In this document: piece by piece, positions 33,964-41,509 of the stretch | Position numbering within the stretch: position 1 is the stretch's first letter | Layout: each line of letters starts with the position of its first letter | Source: Sphaerisporangium rubeum | GTDB lineage: Bacteria > Actinomycetota > Actinomycetes > Streptosporangiales > Streptosporangiaceae | Assembly: GCF_014207705.1 (NCBI RefSeq) | Contig: NZ_JACHIU010000001.1 | Location: 744,001-808,000, forward strand | DNA length: 64,000 nucleotides | Direction of reading: 5' to 3' | Program-made: the position numbers and the translations under genes | The notes under the pieces: generated by a model | Database searches by the model: none | Told to the model about the DNA's origin: nothing | The model's input: the letters and a program-made list of their open reading frames with translations, nothing else

Positions 33964-35502
33964 ATGCACGACGACCCGCCGTTCCCGTACCCCGTCCTCG
34001 AGTCACTGCGGAAGGCACCCGGCGACATCGCCTTCGAGCACGGGGACCGGCTGGTCTCACGCGGCGAGCTGCTCGACCTGATCGAACGCCTCGCCGCCGC
34101 GCTGCGCGACAAGGGTCTCGGCCCGGGTCGCGGCGTCGCACTGTACACCGGCGTCTCGCCGGAGGGGTTCGCCGCACACATGGCCGCGCACCTCTTAGGC
34201 TGTCGCGTCCTTTGTGTACGTCCCGGGCTCACCCCTCGCCTGCTCGCGCACGTCCTCGGCATGGAGGTCGACGCCGTCGTCGCCGACGCCTCGACCGCCA
34301 CCCCGGACCTGTTCACCGCCGCCGGTCCCGCCGCGGTGCTGTCGCTCGGCCCCGTCGAAGGCGCGGCCGACCTGCTGACGTGCACCGACCGCGTCACCGA
34401 GTGCATGGGCCGCATGGACGACGTGGCACTGCTGACCTTCACCAGCGGCAGCACCGGCGTCCCCAAAGGCTGCGCGTTCACCTACCGCGGCCTGGCCGCG
34501 CACTGGTCGTGGAACCCCCGCAACTGGACCCCGATGGCCGCAGTCGTCGCCGCGTCCTTCGAGCGCTTCGCGGTGTTCGGCACCCTGGCCGCCTCGGTGA
34601 TCCTCGACTATGTGGTGCTGTGCGTCCTCGGCGGCGGCACCGCCGTGATCCCGGTCGACGACGGCCGTCCCCTGTACCCGTACGCCATCGAACGCCACCG
34701 CCTCACCGGCACCGTCATGGCCGCACCCCGCCTGTGCCAGATGCTCGACGTGCTCCGCGAGGAGAAAGCCGACACCAGCAGCCTGCGCGTCGTCATGGTC
34801 GGCGGATCCCCGATCACCCCACACCGCCTCGCCGAGGCCGTGGAACGCCTCGGCCCCGTCGTCTACCACGGCTACGGCATGACCGAAGGCAGCCTCATCT
34901 CCATGCTCACCCCCGCCGACCTCGCGCGTTTCCCCAACGCCACCGCCTCCGCCGGCCTCGCGCACCCCGCCGTCGAGATCAGCGTCCGCGACGAGCAAGG
35001 CCGCGACCTCCCCACCGGCCACACCGGCGAACTGTACGTCCGCAGCCCCTACCTCATGACGTCCTACTGGAACCAGCCGGAGGAGACCCGGGAGGTCCTC
35101 CACGACGGCTGGCTCCGCACCCGCGACCTCGGCCACCTCGACACCGACGGCCTCCTCTACCTCTCCGGCCGCATCAGAGACGTCATCCTCGTCCACGCCT
35201 CCGTCGTCTACGCCGGCCCCATCGAACGCCTCCTCGCCACCCACCCCACCGTGGCAGAGGCGTACGTCACCGCGGCCCCCGACGACCGCACCGGCGAAGC
35301 CGTCCACGCCTTCATCGTCCCCGTCCCCGGCCGGACCCCCGACCCCGCCGCCTTGACCACTCTGGTCCGCGCCGAACTCGGCGCCGACTCCGTCCCCAAG
35401 ACCATCACGACCGTCACCGACGTCCCGGTGGCCCCCAGCGGCAAACCCGACAAACGCGCGCTACTGGCACAGTACGGCCCAGAGGCGCTCGGCAGTCTCT
35501 GA
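33964..35502 (+). CDS. AMP-forming acyl-CoA ligase / adenylating enzyme (ANL superfamily)
   Basis: A 512-residue enzyme that activates a carboxylic acid as an acyl-adenylate, then usually transfers it to CoA. Phosphate-binding motif LLTFTSGSTGVPKG (about residues 155-168), VYHGYGMTEG for the adenine pocket, WLRTRDLGHLDTDGLLYLSG with the hinge Asp, and the C-terminal catalytic Lys in PSGKPDKRALL. ATG at 33964 has AAGGAG six bases upstream. It follows the ABC operon on the same strand after a hairpin. Its acid substrate is unknown; a role in using the imported compound is possible but unproven. Confidence 0.9.
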   Translation: MHDDPPFPYPVLESLRKAPGDIAFEHGDRLVSRGELLDLIERLAAALRDKGLGPGRGVALYTGVSPEGFAAHMAAHLLGCRVLCVRPGLTPRLLAHVLGMEVDAVVADASTATPDLFTAAGPAAVLSLGPVEGAADLLTCTDRVTECMGRMDDVALLTFTSGSTGVPKGCAFTYRGLAAHWSWNPRNWTPMAAVVAASFERFAVFGTLAASVILDYVVLCVLGGGTAVIPVDDGRPLYPYAIERHRLTGTVMAAPRLCQMLDVLREEKADTSSLRVVMVGGSPITPHRLAEAVERLGPVVYHGYGMTEGSLISMLTPADLARFPNATASAGLAHPAVEISVRDEQGRDLPTGHTGELYVRSPYLMTSYWNQPEETREVLHDGWLRTRDLGHLDTDGLLYLSGRIRDVILVHASVVYAGPIERLLATHPTVAEAYVTAAPDDRTGEAVHAFIVPVPGRTPDPAALTTLVRAELGADSVPKTITTVTDVPVAPSGKPDKRALLAQYGPEALGSL

Positions 35503-35524
35503 CACAGGGACCGCCGAGCTCCAG

Positions 35525-35716
35525 TCAGATGGTCGTGCGGCTGCGTTCTTTCACCTCCAGAGCACGCGCGAAGGCCAGCTGGTCCCGCCGCGCGTCGGTG
35601 ATCGACGCGATGACCGACAGCCCGGACGTCCGGCACATCCGCACGTCCGTGATGGCGTCCACGAGAGCGATAAATATCCGATGGTCAATCGGTCCTATTG
35701 GTAGCGTTAAATGCAT
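35525..35716 (-). CDS. possible small or remnant ORF, unrecognised
   Basis: A 63-codon frame lying in the 268-base gap between the ligase and amidohydrolase genes, with a less GC-biased composition at its 5' end (AT-rich bases at about 35668-35735). The C-terminal half (SVIASITDARRDQLAFARAL) looks protein-like but I recognise no family, and there is no clear ribosome binding site. It could be the remnant of a longer gene or non-coding. Confidence 0.2.
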   Translation of the reverse strand: MHLTLPIGPIDHRIFIALVDAITDVRMCRTSGLSVIASITDARRDQLAFARALEVKERSRTTI

Positions 35717-35770
35717 TGAAAGCGGTAAATGCCGGTCTTGTCCGGTGGGGGCCGCGCACCGGCCGCGCGG

Positions 35771-36904
35771 TCAGACCTGGTCGAGCCGGTACACCCGCCT
35801 CGCGTTCCCCGCGCCGGTCAGGTACGCGATCCGCTCGGCGTCGCCGTACGTCCACTCACCCGCATCGACCCCCGGCCGCAGGAACGCGTCCAGCCCGCGC
35901 CTGAACCACAACGCGCCGAGATAATGCAGCTCAGGCAGCCCGAACCCGTCAGAGGAGAACAGGAACTTACCGAACGGCGCGAGCTCCAGCGTCTCCGCGA
36001 TCACCGCGGCGGCCCGGTACCCCGCGTTGTGCGTGGCGAGCCCGACGTCCACATACACGTGCGGGAAAACCTGCGCCAGGTAGGCGGCGTTCCGGTGGAA
36101 CGGGTAATTGTGCAGGAGCATGACCGGCGTACCGGCCGCCGCCGTGGCACGCAACCAGCCGGTCAGCAGCAGCGGGTCACCGCGGCCGAGGTCGGCGTCC
36201 GCGTCCCCGTACCCCACGTGGAACTGCACCGGCAGCCCGAGATCCACCCCGCACCAGGCGAGAAACGCGTGCAACGTCATGTCGGCGAGCCGAGGCGCCG
36301 CGTCGTCATTGATCGAGTACAGCCAACGCCGCGCCGCCGCCGTCACCTCCGCACCGGACGGTCGTGCGGCCGGCAACGCCAGCCCGGCCCGATAAGCGGC
36401 CACCGACTTCACCCCGACCGCGTGCTCGGCTCGCTCCGTCAGCCGAGCACGCACCGCGTCCCCGAACTCCTCCGGCGACGGCCGCTCCGCCGCCACCTCC
36501 TCCGCCACCTGCTCAAGCCGCACGATCTCATGCGCTCGTGCTTCCGCGACCTCCCCCATCCGCGCCGGCGAAAGCAACCGTCCACCCCCGTACCCGGTGT
36601 CCACACACAGCTCCGCCACCCCCGCGGCCCGCAGAAACCGCCGATTCACCTCGACACCCCCCACCTCCCCCCGCCGCGCCACGTACTCATCAGCGGACAC
36701 ATGCGCCGCCAGCCCCAGCACCGGCGCACACCACCGCCGCACCGCCAGCCCCGCCAACGAGTCGAACACCGTGGTCCCCACCGCCACCTCACCCGCCTCG
36801 GTCAACAGCGACTCGAACTCCGCACGACCCACATCGTCCCCCACCACCCCGTGACAGTGGTGATCCACCAGCCGAAGCCCCGCCACGCACCCGAGCAAGT
36901 TCAT
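35771..36904 (-). CDS. amidohydrolase family protein (FluG N-terminal-like)
   Basis: A 377-residue TIM-barrel metal-dependent hydrolase. The first metal motif is LVDHHCHGV at residues about 15-23, a strand with VQFHVGYGD supplies another histidine near residue 220, MLLHNYPFHRNA a further one, and FSSDGFGLPE the final Asp. Start ATG at 36902-36904 (MNLLGCVAGLRLVDHHCH) matches the typical beginning of the family; upstream in-frame ATGs would run into the divergent gene. It is divergent from a glutamine-synthetase-like gene only 35 bases away. The same two domains are fused in fungal FluG, so the proteins may act in one pathway on a gamma-glutamyl compound. Confidence 0.85.
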   Translation of the reverse strand: MNLLGCVAGLRLVDHHCHGVVGDDVGRAEFESLLTEAGEVAVGTTVFDSLAGLAVRRWCAPVLGLAAHVSADEYVARRGEVGGVEVNRRFLRAAGVAELCVDTGYGGGRLLSPARMGEVAEARAHEIVRLEQVAEEVAAERPSPEEFGDAVRARLTERAEHAVGVKSVAAYRAGLALPAARPSGAEVTAAARRWLYSINDDAAPRLADMTLHAFLAWCGVDLGLPVQFHVGYGDADADLGRGDPLLLTGWLRATAAAGTPVMLLHNYPFHRNAAYLAQVFPHVYVDVGLATHNAGYRAAAVIAETLELAPFGKFLFSSDGFGLPELHYLGALWFRRGLDAFLRPGVDAGEWTYGDAERIAYLTGAGNARRVYRLDQV

Positions 36905-36939
36905 GGACGTCACGCCACCCATCATGTACAAGAAGCGAA

Positions 36940-37107
36940 ATGGACCGACCAGAACGCGACCGCCGCGCCACACCGGCCCCCATGGACCACCAGGAACGCG
37001 ACGAACGCACAGAACCGGCCGCCATGGACCGTCAGGAACGCGGCCAACGCGCCGAGCCGGCCGGCCTGGACCGACCAGAACGTGACCGCCGCGCCGCGCT
37101 GGCCCGC
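36940..37107 (+). repeat. four 42-bp tandem repeats at the 5' end of the glutamine-synthetase-like gene
   Basis: Units begin at 36940, 36982, 37024 and 37066, exactly 42 bases apart. Each encodes a variant of (M/L)D-(R/H)-(P/Q)-ER-D/G-x-R-x-x-x-A-x. The first three start with ATG and the fourth with CTG. Sequence divergence between units indicates an old duplication. No other copy is seen nearby. Confidence 0.9.
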
Positions 37108-38421
37108 GACAAGGCCCGTGACCTCGCCGCCAAAGGCGTCACCGGCGTGGCCGTCACCTGGGTCGACACCAGCGGCATCACCCGCGTCAAAGCCGTCCCC
37201 TTGGACCGCCTCCCGCACGCCGCCGCCTGGGGCATCGGCGCGTCCCCGGTCTTCGACACCTTCCTGCTCGACGACTCCACCGTCCAGGGCCGCTTCGCCG
37301 GCGGCCCCGTAGGCGACCTGCGCCTCCACCCCGACCTCGACCGCCTCACCCCGCTGGCGGCCCTCCCCGGCTGGGCCTGGTCCCCCGCCGACCGCTACGA
37401 CCAGCACGGCGACCCCCACCCCCTGGACGCACGCCACCTGCTCCGCCGCGAAGTGAGCAAACTCGCCGCCGACGGCCTCACCGTACGCGCCGCCTTCGAG
37501 GTCGAATGGGCCGCCTCCATAGGGGACGGCGACGACTTCACCCCCGCCTGCACCGGCCCCGCGTACGGCATGACCCGCCTCACCGAACGCGCCGACTACC
37601 TGCGCGACATCATGGAAGCCGTAACGGCCGCTGGCATTGAAGTACGGCAGATCCACCCCGAATACGCCGCCGGCCAGTACGAGATCTCCGTAGCCAAAGA
37701 CACCCCCATAGCCGCCGCCGACACCACCATTTTGGTCCGAGAAACCATCCGCGCCATAAGCCTCGACCACGGCCTCCGCGCCTCGTTCTCCCCCAAGGTC
37801 CTCGCGGACGGCGTAGGAAATGGCGGCCATGTGCACCTGAGTCTGTGGCGCGACGACACCAACCTGATGACCGCCGGCGAAGGCCCCCACGGCCTGACCA
37901 AAGAAGCCGAATCCTTCACCGCCGGCATCCTCACCCACCTCCCCGCACTCCTCGCCATAGGTGCCCCCTCAGTAGCGAGCTATCTCCGCCTCATCCCCTC
38001 CCACTGGGCCGGCGCCTACGCCTGCTGGGGCCTGGAGAACCGCGAAGCCGCCCTACGCCTCATAACCGGCGCAGAAGGCGAACACCACACCGCCGCCAAC
38101 ATAGAAATCAAATGCATAGACCAATCCGCTAACCCCCACCTGATCCTCGCCGCCCTCCTCGCCACCGCACAAACCGGCCTCAAAGAGACGACCCCCCTCC
38201 CCCCTCCCGTGACCACCGACCCGGCCACCCTCGACGACCAGCCCCGCCTCCCGACCACCCTGGACGCCGCACTCCGATCGTTCGAAGCCGACCCCGTCCT
38301 GACCGAAGCCTTCGGCGAAGCCGTCATCGACACCATCACGACCGTTCGCCGCGGCGAAATCGCCTTGTTCGCCGACGCCACCCCCGAGCAGATCGCGTCC
38401 CGCACCCGCTGGCGGCATTGA
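36940..38421 (+). CDS. glutamine synthetase family protein (gamma-glutamyl ligase-like)
   Basis: This protein has up to 493 residues and contains a type I glutamine-synthetase catalytic domain from about residue 55. Motifs seen: VTWVDTSGITRVKAVPL (beta-grasp), GQYEISVAKD with metal-ligand Glu, ASFSPKVLADGVGNGGHVHL (ATP/Glu loop, in pieces SPKVLADG and NGGHVHL), IPSHWAGAYACWG, ENREAALRL and IEIKCIDQSANPH. Such paralogues ligate glutamate to amines or similar. The first 56 residues are four tandem 14-residue repeats (MDRPERDRRATPAP and variants) with ATG at 36940, 36982 and 37024, so the real start could be any of these. It pairs with the divergent amidohydrolase, as in FluG. Confidence 0.85.
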   Translation: MDRPERDRRATPAPMDHQERDERTEPAAMDRQERGQRAEPAGLDRPERDRRAALARDKARDLAAKGVTGVAVTWVDTSGITRVKAVPLDRLPHAAAWGIGASPVFDTFLLDDSTVQGRFAGGPVGDLRLHPDLDRLTPLAALPGWAWSPADRYDQHGDPHPLDARHLLRREVSKLAADGLTVRAAFEVEWAASIGDGDDFTPACTGPAYGMTRLTERADYLRDIMEAVTAAGIEVRQIHPEYAAGQYEISVAKDTPIAAADTTILVRETIRAISLDHGLRASFSPKVLADGVGNGGHVHLSLWRDDTNLMTAGEGPHGLTKEAESFTAGILTHLPALLAIGAPSVASYLRLIPSHWAGAYACWGLENREAALRLITGAEGEHHTAANIEIKCIDQSANPHLILAALLATAQTGLKETTPLPPPVTTDPATLDDQPRLPTTLDAALRSFEADPVLTEAFGEAVIDTITTVRRGEIALFADATPEQIASRTRWRH

Positions 38422-38922
38422 GTCGACCACGCCTGCCTGGATGTGTGTTTATCCACAGCTTGTGAATGGGCTACATGGACGCTGTGGCGTAGGTGCTGTC
38501 GAGGTATGAGGCTAAGTGAAACTTTCACGACTTAATGCGGACACCGGTACACGATCGGAACACGGGTAGCTAGAAACCATGATGTGCCGCAAACGGTGAT
38601 CAAACGTTCAATCGGACATACTCATGCGCTACGAGCGCCACTCCTCTAATCTACTGTCACAGTGATCTCGGCATGTGCTGATCGAACTTATGTTCGCGAC
38701 ATTTCTGGGGGTGGGAGTCGTTACGGTCAGAAATAAAGTTCTGCTGCGTATGTCCTAAACGTTCGCCTCAATAGATTAATTGGTGGCTTGTCTGTCTGGC
38801 GGCAAGAGCTACACCGATTGGCGTAATTAGTCAAGGTATAAGCATTGTTGCTTTACTTTGGATGCCATTTCTTGTTAGCATGCAGACGGCCCCGATCTGA
38901 TGTAGACAAGGAGACGGGCTTC
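38422..38922. promoter_or_regulatory. 501-base AT-richer leader region of the defence cassette
   Basis: Base composition drops sharply after the glutamine-synthetase gene and stays lower until about 41.4 kb, marking the left edge of acquired DNA. I find no gene in it. It holds the LexA-type box at 38682-38697 and several A/T-rich candidate promoter segments (for example GGTATAAG at about 38835-38842). No direct repeat, tRNA or integrase gene marking an attachment site is visible. Confidence 0.6.
38682..38697. promoter_or_regulatory. LexA-binding SOS box
   Basis: TCGAACTTATGTTCGC matches the actinobacterial LexA consensus TCGAAC-N4-GTTCGA at 11 of 12 defined bases (only the final A is C). It lies 225 bases upstream of the first gene of the MazG/kinase/HhH/radical-SAM operon and is the only good match noticed in the window. 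Placement implies DNA-damage induction of the cassette; this is inferred. Confidence 0.7.
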
Positions 38923-39249
38923 ATGTTGCAGTTGGGGGCCGACCCGGGACTCAATGCGATTCAGGACTATGTCCAAAAGCTGGAAGAAGAGCGCGGCTTC
39001 ACGGGAAACAGCGTACAGCAAACCGCGCTGCTGCTCGGCGAGGAGATCGGCGAGCTGTTCAAGGCCCTGCGTAAGCAGCAGAAAATGGCTATGGACAGCA
39101 AGTCCAACGTCGGTACGGTCGAAGAGGAACTGGCCGATATTCTCATCTACCTGTGTGCGCTTTCCAACAGACTGGGCATAAACCTGGAAACCGCCTTCAG
39201 AGACAAGGAGGAGATTAATAAGCTGCGTACTTGGAGCACCGGTGCGTAG
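38923..39249 (+). CDS. MazG-like nucleotide pyrophosphohydrolase
   Basis: A 108-residue all-alpha NTP pyrophosphatase-like protein of the MazG/dUTPase-2 superfamily. Metal-binding glutamates are in LGEEIGELFKAL (EExxE, about residues 40-51) and EEELADILIYLCAL (ExxxD, about 70-83), followed by KEEINKLRTW near the C-terminus. Length is that of a single MazG domain. Start ATG at 38923 has AAGGAG nine bases upstream; the longer in-frame extension is unlike the family. First gene of a four-gene operon; predicted role is hydrolysis of a specific or aberrant (d)NTP to the monophosphate. Confidence 0.85.
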   Translation: MLQLGADPGLNAIQDYVQKLEEERGFTGNSVQQTALLLGEEIGELFKALRKQQKMAMDSKSNVGTVEEELADILIYLCALSNRLGINLETAFRDKEEINKLRTWSTGA

Positions 39250-39288
39250 CCGAGGCCGAGATCTTTGATACTCAGCTAAGGGGACCCG

Positions 39289-39924
39289 ATGAGTGGGCCA
39301 ACGGGCTTGTTCGTCGCTGTGGACGGTCCAAAGCATGCCGGTAAGACATCGGTACTTCCATTGGTGGTCCAGCTCCTACGTCAGCGACGGTACTCGGTCT
39401 TGCTCACCAAGGAGCCGACTCCCGCTTTTGATCTGACGAACGAAGAGCGGCACAACGGTCTGGCCCTGGCGGAGCTGCTGGCTGCTGACCGAGCCCAGCA
39501 CCTCAGGCAAATCATTGTTCCTGCGCTTGGTACAGAAGACGTGGTGATCACTGATCGTTACATCGCTTCATCTATGCATTTTCAGGTGCAGGATGGCTTG
39601 TCATTCGATCAAGTGCGGCAGTTGAACGCAGATTTTATATTACCGGATATCAACATATTTATGATGGCGGACGAATCCAGCCTGGATTCACGTCGTAGCC
39701 GCCGAGGCGTCCTGACGCGATTCGACGGTGTTGGCGACTTTGCCGGGGAGGTCAGCTCATGGCGAGTCGTAAAAGGTCACATGGCGAGCTGTGGTGTGCA
39801 GGTGGTCATCATACAGAACAACGACGACGTCGCTCCTGAGCAGACCGCGTACACCATGGCCAAGGTGATAATGGAGCGGTTGGAGGAGGTAGGGAATGGG
39901 CGGCCCGAGTCCACTTCCTATTGA
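39289..39924 (+). CDS. thymidylate-kinase-like P-loop nucleotide kinase
   Basis: A 211-residue P-loop kinase of the dTMP kinase family. Walker A is GPKHAGKTS (residues 13-21), preceded by FVAVD; KEPT follows strand 2 as in Tmk, and VITDRYIASSMHFQ (DRY/H motif) binds the nucleotide. A LID region rich in arginine (DSRRSRRGVLTRFD) lies near residue 140. It differs from housekeeping Tmk in its divergent substrate regions, so it may act on another or a modified nucleotide. The HhH gene begins 29 bases before its stop. The organism surely has its own tmk, so this is an accessory copy. Confidence 0.85.
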   Translation: MSGPTGLFVAVDGPKHAGKTSVLPLVVQLLRQRRYSVLLTKEPTPAFDLTNEERHNGLALAELLAADRAQHLRQIIVPALGTEDVVITDRYIASSMHFQVQDGLSFDQVRQLNADFILPDINIFMMADESSLDSRRSRRGVLTRFDGVGDFAGEVSSWRVVKGHMASCGVQVVIIQNNDDVAPEQTAYTMAKVIMERLEEVGNGRPESTSY

Positions 39925-40408
39925 GGATATAACTGATGAGCCTACTGCCTTCGCATTTCTGCTTGGAGTGCTGTTCAACCAGCGCATGAAAGCGGAGCGG
40001 GCATGGCGTGCACCCTATGAATTGAGCTCACGAATTGGCGGGATGGGTCCAGACAAAATTCTGGTGCTTCCGTTGCCGGTGTTTACCGAGCGATTCGCAA
40101 GCCCTTTTGCCATACACCCTTTCAAGTTCGCGATGGCGGAAAATACGTACCGAGCGGCAGAGATCGTGTCAGCCGATTATGACGGAGACGCGCGAAATAT
40201 CTGGACAGATGTCACTGCCTCGCAGTTCACCGCGCGACTGCAGCGGTTCCCAGGGATAGGGGCCGGCAAGGCGCGTGTCGCCCTCTTCGTTGCAACGGTT
40301 GCCCTGGGTATAAGAGTGCGTGCCGATTCCGGCTTCTACAGTATAAAGTCTTGCGGCAGTCTCGCCGCGCTCTATCATCCTGTTCACCAGCCCTTGCTGG
40401 TCAACTAG
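39896..40408 (+). CDS. HhH-GPD-type DNA glycosylase-like protein (TIGR03252-like)
   Basis: A 170-residue helical protein. An N-terminal FLLGVLFNQRMKAERAW segment resembles the opening helices of HhH-GPD base-excision proteins, and LQRFPGIGAGKARVALFV (about 115-132) is a helix-hairpin-helix; D144 in RVRADSG is a possible catalytic acid. No iron-sulfur cysteine cluster is present. ATG at 39896 has GGAGG just upstream and overlaps the kinase gene by 29 bases. It is closest in feel to the uncharacterised actinobacterial HhH-GPD family TIGR03252. Predicted to bind or excise damaged or modified bases; substrate unknown. Confidence 0.72.
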   Translation: MGGPSPLPIEDITDEPTAFAFLLGVLFNQRMKAERAWRAPYELSSRIGGMGPDKILVLPLPVFTERFASPFAIHPFKFAMAENTYRAAEIVSADYDGDARNIWTDVTASQFTARLQRFPGIGAGKARVALFVATVALGIRVRADSGFYSIKSCGSLAALYHPVHQPLLVN

Positions 40409-40428
40409 GTAAAGAGGAGAGTCGAAAG

Positions 40429-41406
40429 ATGACGGAAGGATTATTACCAGACCTGCACTTCGATGATGATGACCAGTGTTACAAGACGGACGATGAGCTC
40501 GGCGTCGAAGATCTCGTCGCGTCGATGGACCGACCGTTGAGTGCGACCTACCAACTGACGCGGGAGTGTAATCTCCGTTGCACCTACTGCTCCGAGCCCC
40601 CGGGAATCAGCAGTAGCTCACTCGACCAGCACAAAGAGAAGATCGATAAGCTCGTCGGCATGCGTCGCATAATTTTGTCCGGCGGTGAGCCGATGGACTC
40701 TCCATACTTCTGGGAGATACTGGAGTATGTCCAGAGGAAGTTCGAGCTGATCGTTCTTTCTACTAATGCGACACGCATAGGCCGGGAAGAGGCTTTACGC
40801 CTCAAAAGTATGGTCGATTACGTCGACGTTACCGTGGATGGCCCCCGGCGGCAGCATAACCGGATTCGTGGCCAGTACGACGCCGTTGTCGACGGTCTTA
40901 TGCATCTTCGCCTCGCCAGGATACCGCTGTCCGTGATCTGTGTATACATGCCTGAAGAAAAACTCGACGGGTCCAACCTTCTCAAGACACCCCGGCCAGG
41001 CAACCGTGATGTCATACATTACATTTGTCAGCAGGGCGATATGCTCGGTGCCAAGAAGGTGAAGATACTCACTCCGATCCCCAAGGGCCGGAGTGCCGGT
41101 TTCTTCGAGGATTTCGCCACTGGACCGGAGTTGGAAGAGCTCGCCGATTTCCTTACGGCCGAGAAGAAGAAGAACGGCTGGAAGGTCCGTATAGTGATCT
41201 CGGATTGGATGAAGATCGGCCAAGGTCACGCGTGGCTTATCGAGCCCGACGGTCGAGTGATCGCATCACCTGTTTGGGATCAGGCGAACTGCTTGGAGCG
41301 CATAGGCGATCTTTCTGATCAGAGCAGCGCCGAACTGTGGAGACGCTACCCTTACAAGCAACAGCACCTCGCCAAGTATCTGGAGCGCACGTTGATCGTG
41401 CGGTAG
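40429..41406 (+). CDS. radical SAM enzyme
   Basis: A 325-residue radical SAM protein. The cluster-binding motif is CNLRCTYC at residues 47-54 (CxxxCxxC), with the SAM-binding GGEP at 85-88 and LSTNAT downstream; the barrel continues with VDVTVDGPRRQHN and ILTPIPKGRS. No SPASM/Twitch cysteine cluster is visible; only one late Cys (ANCLERIGD). Start ATG at 40429 has GAGGAG nine bases upstream, 20 bases after the HhH gene stop. Its closest look is MoaA/PqqE-type; it lacks viperin-type NYKCGFC. Substrate unknown; the neighbours suggest a nucleotide or nucleic acid. Confidence 0.85.
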   Translation: MTEGLLPDLHFDDDDQCYKTDDELGVEDLVASMDRPLSATYQLTRECNLRCTYCSEPPGISSSSLDQHKEKIDKLVGMRRIILSGGEPMDSPYFWEILEYVQRKFELIVLSTNATRIGREEALRLKSMVDYVDVTVDGPRRQHNRIRGQYDAVVDGLMHLRLARIPLSVICVYMPEEKLDGSNLLKTPRPGNRDVIHYICQQGDMLGAKKVKILTPIPKGRSAGFFEDFATGPELEELADFLTAEKKKNGWKVRIVISDWMKIGQGHAWLIEPDGRVIASPVWDQANCLERIGDLSDQSSAELWRRYPYKQQHLAKYLERTLIVR

Positions 41407-41509
41407 GTCATTGTTCTTCGATGAAGCCACTTCACATCTGTCGGCCGCGCATCGTTCCGGACAAAATCGCGGGATCTAATCGTCGTCGCGAGGCAATCAC
41501 TCGGCATAC

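Noticed and set aside
40429-41406. Radical SAM protein as a prokaryotic viperin
   Set aside because: It lacks the viperin-type NYKCGFC cluster motif and other viperin signatures; CNLRCTYC with the GGEP context is of the MoaA/PqqE type.
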